The translations under genes and the position numbers were made by a program. Below the pieces are notes generated by a model that ran no database searches, was not told the DNA's origin, and was given only the letters and a program-made list of their open reading frames with translations. From NCBI GenBank assembly GCA_003161495.1, contig PMOP01000433.1, positions 1,454 through 8,473 on the forward strand: a stretch of DNA of 7,020 bases, written 5' to 3'. This stretch comes from Acidobacteriota bacterium. Lineage in GTDB: Bacteria; Acidobacteriota; Terriglobia; Acidiferrales; UBA7541. Below are positions 1 to 5,179 of the stretch, piece after piece; position 1 is the stretch's first letter, and each line of letters starts with the position of its first letter.

Positions 1-28
1 CTTCGTTAGAGATGTGCTACTTATCTAT

Positions 29-190
29 CTATTCTTCCACCAATTTCTTTTTATGTTTGGGAGGCTTCAGGCGCTTATCGGGGATCACGCGCCCCGCCGG
101 CGGAGGTCCGGCCAATTCGCGCGCGCGGCGTCTCGCTTCGCCGCTGGCGGTGAACTTTTTTGGCTTGGTTCTGGATTTACTTCGGCTCAT
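29..190 (-). CDS. Small very basic protein, 53 aa, function unknown
   Basis: This frame runs from an ATG at 190-188 to a TAG at 31-29. The product is rich in Lys and Arg (about 18 basic against 5 acidic residues). It starts MSRSKSRTKPKKF, has an Arg-rich stretch ARRRAREL at 19-26, a GPPPAGRVIPDKR segment at 28-40, and a Lys-rich end (KHKKKL, 45-50) closing with VEE. No membrane segment or signal peptide is visible. It lies 62 bases after the stop of the cyclase-like gene and in the same direction, so it could be the last gene of that transcript. There is no strong ribosome binding site, only a GGA about 12 bases upstream. The composition (short, Pro/Lys/Arg-rich, ordered charge pattern) suggests a nucleic-acid- or ribosome-associated protein, but that is inference. 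I do not recognise a named family. Plus-strand frames over the same bases look meaningless. Confidence 0.55.
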   Translation of the reverse strand: MSRSKSRTKPKKFTASGEARRRARELAGPPPAGRVIPDKRLKPPKHKKKLVEE

Positions 191-252
191 GAATGACTCA
201 GATCCAACGGTGTTGAAATGGCGGCGCTGGCCCCGCGAGCCATCCTACCACT

Positions 253-2778
253 TCATTGACGCACTGCAGCGGCCGTAGCCGCGAGGGATTCAGCGAGTTC
301 CAACACCTTGGGGTTAACACAAACCTCGTAATAGGGGCGTGAGCCGGCTTCTCCAATTTTGCCGCCGGCCTGCAGTTGGCGGACGAATCCGCGGCGGATC
401 AGAACGGGCTCGATGCCTTCGCCCACCGGGGTTTCTCCATAGAAAAACGTGACGCGTTCCTTGCCCCAGGGCATGACGCATTCGGTTTCCAGGGGCGTCA
501 GAGAAATTTCTTCCTGTAACTTCTGAAAACCTTCGTCGTTCAATTCCACGCCGTTCAAGTTAAAGCGAATGAGGTATTCGTCGGCCTCCTCCTCGGCCCC
601 GCCCTCCATCATCGTTTGAAAGAGGAATAATCGAAATGGCGATGGATTTTCGGACAACATGCGCCTGGCAGCCTTGGAACAGCTCGAAAGGCGATCCGAC
701 AGGTTCAGCGCTCGGGAAATCATGATACGCGAATCGGTGTCCATCCAGTACGTCGGCGCGGATCCCTGAAACGCGATGCCCACGCCCAGCTCGAGGCGAG
801 GCAGATCGCTCGAAGCCGGACGCTCATTGTACGCGGCGGAAACAGCCAGAATTTGCCGCGCCAGGGCGCAGGCCTTGGAAACCGCGCGCTGCGTCGTCCG
901 GGTGGATTCGGTCTCATAAATCGCCAGGACCAGCGCGTCGCCTTCGATAAAGACTTTCGCGGCGCCATACCGTTCGAGAATGCGCTTCACGGGTTCGTAA
1001 AAATTCAAGCTGAAGAGCGACGCGGGATTAAGTCCGCGCGCGAGCAGGTCCTGCGTGATCTTCGTTGAGCCGCGCACATCCGCCTTGATGATGGTGTGGG
1101 AGACGACGCGATCCTCGGCCGGCCGGGCTTCCTCGGGCAGCAGGAATTCGTACAGGCTGTGGTTCATTTCGGAAAGTTCGCGCGTGCGCTCGTTGCGCAC
1201 CAAGTTGACCCGCTCCATCGCCGCGCTTAGCCGCTCGAAATTGCGCGCATCGCGCCGCAGCCTCATAAAATCTTCCGTGAAACGCAGGACGACGGCGCGC
1301 ACTTCTTCGCGCGGCGTTTTCCGGATTTTTTTGGACAGATCGTCAATGCGCTGGGTGGAATACTGCCGCGCCGGAAACTGCTTCAGGATGCCTTCCACAC
1401 GCTTGAATTCCTCGCGCGACACCAGCGCTTTTTTCAATTGCTGCAAGTGGATCGGAGGGCAGTAGTCGTGGCAAATGTTCCGCAACTGGTAGCTGGCCAG
1501 GATATGCACGAGCAAGTCACGCTGCTCGAGCCGGGCCACCAATTCATCGAGGAGTCTCGCGCGCTGTTCCGCCGCGCCTCCGTGCGGTTCACCCGGCGCG
1601 GCCGGATCGAACAAGCGGCGCGCGTTTTCCGGCTGGTTCAAATAGTCGCCCAGACGATCCTGATACTGCTTGGCCAGGTAATCCGCCTCGCCGCGCGAGG
1701 TTTCGATGCGGGGACTTGCTTCCTCAAGCTTGAGACGCGCGTGGCGCAACCGTTTTTCGACATCCGAGATGGACGCGCGAAGTGTTGCCGGATCGGTCCG
1801 GAAGCCCACACGCCCGATCAGGCTTTCGGAGCGTTCCAGCTTTCGCGCGAACGCGGCGCGCTCGTCCTCGAGGCGCGCGATTTCCGCGCGGTGCGCCACT
1901 GCGCCGTCCACCAGCTTCTGATGTTCGCGCCAGGAATCGTTCAGGTCGGTCCCACCGTCGCCGGCCAGAACGGATTCGCGAAGAAAATCGAGCAGCACCG
2001 CATCGAACGTCTCGAAGCGGTCCTGGTCACGCAAATAATTTCCGAGCAAAACGTATTGCTCAAGAAACAGCACGTCGTCCTTGCCGCCTTCGACGAACGC
2101 CAGGCGATTGTTCAGCAGTTCGTAAGCGGACGAGCCTTCGTCGCCGAACAGGGCCTTCCGGGATCTTGCCAGCGTGCTTTCTTCTATCTCCAGAATCGCC
2201 TGAAACACGTGCTGCCCCACGTTGCGAAACAGATTGCGGCGGTCCGCCTGCAATTCGGCCAGACGCGCCTTGATCACGTGGGCCTGCTCGGTGTGATCGA
2301 AATGCTGGCCGCGGCTGCGGATCCATTCCTTGGCTTCGAGCAGAAGGTTTGCAAACTGCGTGCCGATTTCCTGTGTCAAATACTTCGTCACCGTCACGCG
2401 AAGAAGCAGATCGATCTCGATGTTTTTTTCATACTTGGCCTGCTGCAGCCCCGCATGCAGGAGGTCGGATAGATGCTTCTTCCAGGATGGCGCCTCCGGC
2501 GCGCGCACGGCCTTGCGCTGGTTCTCGCGGCGCGCAAGTTGACGCCGGTCGATTTGCAGGCGGTCGGATTGCGTCAGGAATGGAAGATTGGCAATCTGGC
2601 GGATATATTCCAGGAGGTAGCCTTCGGTCGTCTCCACAAAAGTGGGGCTCAGGAAAACGTCATGATGGATGTTATCCACCCCAACGGCCAGAGTGCCGAG
2701 GGGAAGTTCCGCCGAATAGGCCCTCAGGTTGACGCGCGCAGGCGTACCCGAGGAAAGCATGGACGTGCGTTCAGACAT
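253..2778 (-). CDS. Large protein with class III adenylate/guanylate cyclase-like domain, 841 aa
   Basis: Residues 1-60 are of mixed character. Residues about 60-555 are mostly charged and helical, with a clear coiled-coil-like part near 285-380 and a CHDYC cysteine pair at 436-440. Residues about 560-705 match the class III nucleotide cyclase fold: KADVRGST (565-572, metal Asp 567), FIEGDALVLAIYE (610-622, metal Asp 614), LELGVGIAFQG (662-672, like the family's GIxxG strand), and LNLSDRL (691-697), which fits the NxxxR transition-state pair as Asn 692 and Arg 696. The substrate-selecting Lys normally three residues before the Gly of the GD motif is Phe 610 here; Lys 608 is two positions away. 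Residues 706-841 form a C-terminal region I do not recognise. No membrane segment is seen, so it is probably cytosolic. The family makes cAMP or cGMP, but activity here is uncertain. The ATG at 2778 lacks an obvious ribosome binding site; no upstream in-frame alternative was found. It lies 184 bases downstream of tsaE, with an inverted repeat between. Confidence 0.88.
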   Translation of the reverse strand: MSERTSMLSSGTPARVNLRAYSAELPLGTLAVGVDNIHHDVFLSPTFVETTEGYLLEYIRQIANLPFLTQSDRLQIDRRQLARRENQRKAVRAPEAPSWKKHLSDLLHAGLQQAKYEKNIEIDLLLRVTVTKYLTQEIGTQFANLLLEAKEWIRSRGQHFDHTEQAHVIKARLAELQADRRNLFRNVGQHVFQAILEIEESTLARSRKALFGDEGSSAYELLNNRLAFVEGGKDDVLFLEQYVLLGNYLRDQDRFETFDAVLLDFLRESVLAGDGGTDLNDSWREHQKLVDGAVAHRAEIARLEDERAAFARKLERSESLIGRVGFRTDPATLRASISDVEKRLRHARLKLEEASPRIETSRGEADYLAKQYQDRLGDYLNQPENARRLFDPAAPGEPHGGAAEQRARLLDELVARLEQRDLLVHILASYQLRNICHDYCPPIHLQQLKKALVSREEFKRVEGILKQFPARQYSTQRIDDLSKKIRKTPREEVRAVVLRFTEDFMRLRRDARNFERLSAAMERVNLVRNERTRELSEMNHSLYEFLLPEEARPAEDRVVSHTIIKADVRGSTKITQDLLARGLNPASLFSLNFYEPVKRILERYGAAKVFIEGDALVLAIYETESTRTTQRAVSKACALARQILAVSAAYNERPASSDLPRLELGVGIAFQGSAPTYWMDTDSRIMISRALNLSDRLSSCSKAARRMLSENPSPFRLFLFQTMMEGGAEEEADEYLIRFNLNGVELNDEGFQKLQEEISLTPLETECVMPWGKERVTFFYGETPVGEGIEPVLIRRGFVRQLQAGGKIGEAGSRPYYEVCVNPKVLELAESLAATAAAVRQ

Positions 2779-2893
2779 AAGTGGCGGCGCTAGGGCTCAT
2801 GTCTAGGGTAACAAGCGTGGGAAGTGCGAACAAGACGGGCGAATCCAACCCGTTAACAGCAGATCGGACATCTTGCCGGGCATAAAAGGTTTA

Positions 2894-2966
2894 GTAGCAC
2901 GGGCTTCTGCCTGTGAGTTTTATTCCTTGCAAGGCCGAATCCCCACAGGCTTGAAGCCTACGCTAC
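2894..2966. repeat. Long inverted repeat element 1, after tsaE
   Basis: The left arm is 2894-2917 (starts GTAGCACGGGCTTCTGCC) and the right arm is 2941-2966 (its complement starts GTAGCGTAGGCTTCAAGCC). On the minus-strand transcript the arms pair as 5 bp, two wobbles and a mismatch, 6 bp, a small internal loop, then 7 bp. The loop of roughly 23 bases holds a perfect 10-base palindrome CCTTGCAAGG (2925-2934). The first four bases of the right arm, read on the minus strand, contain the TAG stop codon of tsaE. No run of T follows the stem directly (a CCTTTT comes about 6 bases on), so it is not a classic intrinsic terminator. It belongs to the same family as the element at 3477-3587. It could be a REP/MITE-like interspersed repeat or an RNA-stability or attenuation structure. 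Confidence 0.8.
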
Positions 2967-3442
2967 AAATGCAAATCCGAGACGGCGATGCGACGCGAAT
3001 CTCCTCCCGCGTGATGGAGGCGGATCTCGACGATGGGCCAGTCAGTGCGCAGCGTGAAATGCTCGGGCCACTCGATAATCACGATGGCTTTTTCCGAAAG
3101 GGCGTCTTCGAGGCCGAGCGATTCAAGGTCATGAAAGTTTTCTATGCGGTAAAGATCGACGTGGTAGACCTTGCACGGCTGCGAGTTTCGTTCACGTTCC
3201 GGCAGATCGCCCGGCAGAATTTGTTTGCGAAATTCGTGGACAAGGTTGAACGTGGGGCTCGTGACCTCTTCCTCTTTGGCGGCGCCCAGGCCGCTGATGA
3301 TTCCCTTGGTCAGAGTGGTTTTGCCGCTGCCGAGGTCTCCCTTCAAAAGCACCAGGACAGGCGGTTGAAGTTTCGATGCGATTTCGCGGCCCATTGCGAT
3401 GGTTTCTTCCGAAGTGTGTGTGATGAATTCCTTAGCCGTCAT
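2963..3442 (-). CDS. tsaE: TsaE, ATPase of tRNA t6A37 threonylcarbamoyladenosine synthesis, 159 aa
   Basis: TsaE (YjeE) is a small cytosolic P-loop ATPase that works with TsaD and TsaB to place the threonylcarbamoyl group on A37 of ANN-reading tRNAs. Hallmarks are visible: Walker A GDLGSGKTT at 35-43, the TSPTFNLVHEF switch-like motif at 61-71, YHVDLYRI at 93-100, GLEDALSE at 110-117, and EWPEHF at 124-129. The length fits the family (about 150 residues). I chose the ATG at 3442 because homology starts with the following residues (FITHTSEET). The frame stays open for 26 more codons upstream from a TTG, but these are encoded by the left arm of the inverted repeat and are unlike the family. No good ribosome binding site precedes the ATG. 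The stretch 72-91 between SPTF and DLYR looks longer than usual. The neighbour is nnr, a pairing seen in many bacteria. The TAG stop is formed by the next repeat element. Confidence 0.95.
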   Translation of the reverse strand: MTAKEFITHTSEETIAMGREIASKLQPPVLVLLKGDLGSGKTTLTKGIISGLGAAKEEEVTSPTFNLVHEFRKQILPGDLPERERNSQPCKVYHVDLYRIENFHDLESLGLEDALSEKAIVIIEWPEHFTLRTDWPIVEIRLHHAGGDSRRIAVSDLHL

Positions 3443-3476
3443 TTCGCAGACCCAATTCCAGGATCGTTCGCTTTCA

Positions 3477-3587
3477 GTAGGACGGGCTTTAGCCTGTCGG
3501 GTTTCTGCCCGGACTCGCAAGATTGTTAAGCATTTGCGATGCCCGCAGGCCCAAATTCAAAAGCAGACAGGCTGAAGCCCGTCCTAC
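3477..3587. repeat. Long inverted repeat element 2, between nnr and tsaE
   Basis: The left arm is 3477-3498 (starts GTAGGACGGGCTTTAGCC) and the right arm is 3566-3587 (its complement starts GTAGGACGGGCTTCAGCC). Twenty-one of 22 positions are complementary; the one exception can pair as G-U on the plus strand. The spacer between them is 67 bases. Read on the minus strand, the right arm begins with the TAG stop codon of nnr (3586-3584). The arms match those of the element at 2894-2966 in the GTAG start, the GGCTT core and the GCCTGT end. No T run follows, so intrinsic termination is not evident. The element fills most of the 141-base gap between nnr and tsaE and could act on the mRNA as a stable hairpin, or simply be an interspersed genomic repeat. 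Confidence 0.85.
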
Positions 3588-5179
3588 CTATACCCAGTCA
3601 AAACGCGCGCGTACGCTTCCGGAATCGCGTCGATCAGGTCGGAAGCAATCAAGGGCGCCTCTCCTACGCGCGACGCCGCTATATCTCCGGCCAGGCCGTG
3701 TAAGTATATTCCAAAACTGAGCACACGAGTCCAATCCTCGACGCCAAACTGCGCCGTCAGCCCGGCTAGAATTCCAGTAAGCACGTCGCCGGTTCCGCCG
3801 GTCGCCATGCCGGGATTTCCCGTGGTGTTGATGTAGGCGCAACCAGTGGGCGTCGCAAGAATCGTGTGAAAACCTTTGAGGATCACGTGCGCGCGCCAGC
3901 GGCCCGCGGCTTCGAGCGCCACTTCCAACCGGCGCGCCTGCACTTCGTTTACCGTGATCCCCAGCAGTCGCGCCATTTCGCCTGGGTGAGGAGTCAGCAC
4001 CATGGCCGGGGCATGGCGTTCGTTCAGAGTGTCAGCCACGCCGTCGAAAGCGTTCAGGCCATCCGCATCCAAAATAATCGGGAGTTCCGTCTGCGCGACA
4101 ACCAGCCGGATAAATTCCTGCGTCTCGCTTTGCATGGAAAGCCCCGGCCCGATGGCCAGAACGGATTTGCCGCGCAAAATTTCAACAAACTTTCCGTAAT
4201 CGAGATTGCGAAGGCTCGCCGTGCCGGCTTCGGTAGACGCGAGCGGAGCCGTCATCATTTCCGGCATTCCCGCGGCCACAGTGGCCAGCACATCCTGCGG
4301 CGTGGCCACGGTGACGAGGCCCGCTCCAGAGCGCAACGTGCCGCGCGCCGCCAGAATTGCCGCGCCGGATTTCCCGAGCGATCCGGCGACGATCAGCGCG
4401 TGGCCATACGTCCCTTTATTCGCGCCCGCATCGCGCACGAGCGGCAAGCCGCGAAACTCCCCCGTCTCAATCCAGTGAATTTTCAAATGCGGATCGGACT
4501 CCAGCAACTCCGGCGGCGTCCCGATATCTTTTATGAGCAGCACGCCGCAGCACGACGAGTGCGGCAGAACGAGCTGCCCTACCTTTGGCGCGGTCAGGGT
4601 CACCGTGAAATCGGCGGACACAACCGGCCCGCCGAAATCCTGCGTATCGGAAGCAAGACCGGAAGGCATATCCACGGCCACCACGACCACTTGTCCGCGC
4701 CTTTTCCCTCGCGCTTCGTTCAGATCCTGGATGACAGCACCGAGTAATCCTTCGACCGGCCCGCGCAGCCCGGTGCCCAGCAGCGCGTCAACGATCAAGT
4801 CCGCTTCGTCAAGCGCCACGCGCGCGGATTCCCACTCCGCATCGCTCGTTACGAGGTGCAATTCTCGGAGGCCTTGCTGCCAGCGCTTTAAATTAGCCGC
4901 CGCATCGCCCTCGACGGAACCGGGGTTCGCAAAAAGATAAACAACGGGAGCGGAGCCAAAATCTTTCAACCGTCTTGCAACGACCATGCCGTCGCCGCCG
5001 TTGTTTCCTTTTCCGCACAGCACCAGTATTTTACGGTTCTTAATGTCCGTGAATTTTTCACGCAAAAAATCGGCGATGGCCGTTCCCGCGTTCTCCATTA
5101 GTTTTATGCCGGGAATGCCGTACCGCTCGGTGGTCAGCCGGTCGGCCTCGCGCATCTGCGCCGCGGTCAGAACTTTCAC
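3584..5179 (-). CDS. nnr: Bifunctional NAD(P)H-hydrate epimerase / ADP-dependent NAD(P)H-hydrate dehydratase, 531 aa
   Basis: The enzyme repairs hydrated NADH and NADPH (NADHX, NADPHX). The N-terminal epimerase domain interconverts the R and S forms, and the C-terminal dehydratase restores NAD(P)H using ADP. Epimerase signs: MKVLTAAQMREAD at 1-13, MENAG at 28-32, GKGNNGGDG at 56-64, DALLGTGLRG at 131-140 and AVDMPSGL at 168-175. Dehydratase signs: NKGTYGHALIVAGS at 254-267, AIGPGL at 342-347, DADGLNAF at 371-378, TPHPGEMARL at 396-405, LKG at 434-436, and the nucleotide and catalytic motif GNPGMATGGTGDVLTG at 454-469. The length suits the fused YjeF-type protein. I chose the GTG at 5179 over an open upstream extension (to 5260) because homology begins at KVLTAAQ, an AGGAG lies 8 bases upstream, and the GTG overlaps the phosphatase stop. 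The stop TAG is part of the adjacent repeat. All key motifs are intact. Confidence 0.95.
   Translation of the reverse strand: MKVLTAAQMREADRLTTERYGIPGIKLMENAGTAIADFLREKFTDIKNRKILVLCGKGNNGGDGMVVARRLKDFGSAPVVYLFANPGSVEGDAAANLKRWQQGLRELHLVTSDAEWESARVALDEADLIVDALLGTGLRGPVEGLLGAVIQDLNEARGKRRGQVVVVAVDMPSGLASDTQDFGGPVVSADFTVTLTAPKVGQLVLPHSSCCGVLLIKDIGTPPELLESDPHLKIHWIETGEFRGLPLVRDAGANKGTYGHALIVAGSLGKSGAAILAARGTLRSGAGLVTVATPQDVLATVAAGMPEMMTAPLASTEAGTASLRNLDYGKFVEILRGKSVLAIGPGLSMQSETQEFIRLVVAQTELPIILDADGLNAFDGVADTLNERHAPAMVLTPHPGEMARLLGITVNEVQARRLEVALEAAGRWRAHVILKGFHTILATPTGCAYINTTGNPGMATGGTGDVLTGILAGLTAQFGVEDWTRVLSFGIYLHGLAGDIAASRVGEAPLIASDLIDAIPEAYARVLTGYR

Noticed and set aside
11..31. Short TATC-type tandem repetition and several stop codons after the small gene
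   Set aside because: Only about three units, too short to be a meaningful repeat; noted as simple sequence near the window edge.
61..75. GGCTTCAGG resembling the core of the inverted repeats
   Set aside because: It lies inside the small coding frame, lacks the GTAG start and has no facing arm.
219..242. GC-rich hairpin on the minus strand between the cyclase-like gene and the small gene, considered as a terminator
   Set aside because: The stem is only TGGC/GCCA plus GCG/CGC with an internal loop, and no T run follows; too weak to call.
1438..2472. Long plus-strand open frame (344 codons) opposite the cyclase-like gene
   Set aside because: It is a shadow of the high-GC minus-strand gene: no domain, unnatural composition, and the minus-strand frame carries recognisable motifs. 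The same applies to 3866-4747 and 5911-6573.
2779..2850. Possible sigma70-type promoter before the cyclase-like gene (TTGTTC, 17-base spacer, TACCCT)
   Set aside because: The -35 keeps only TTG and the -10 only three of six consensus bases; this is at chance level in such sequence.
3443..3520. N-terminal extension of TsaE by 26 codons from a TTG
   Set aside because: The extra residues are encoded by the repeat arm and its spacer and do not resemble TsaE; the ATG at 3442 gives the family's normal start.
2873..3529. Plus-strand open frame of 218 codons opposite tsaE
   Set aside because: Its ends are translations of the two inverted repeats and its middle is the complement of tsaE, whose motifs are unmistakable. 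It is the kind of frame often mis-annotated where these repeats occur.
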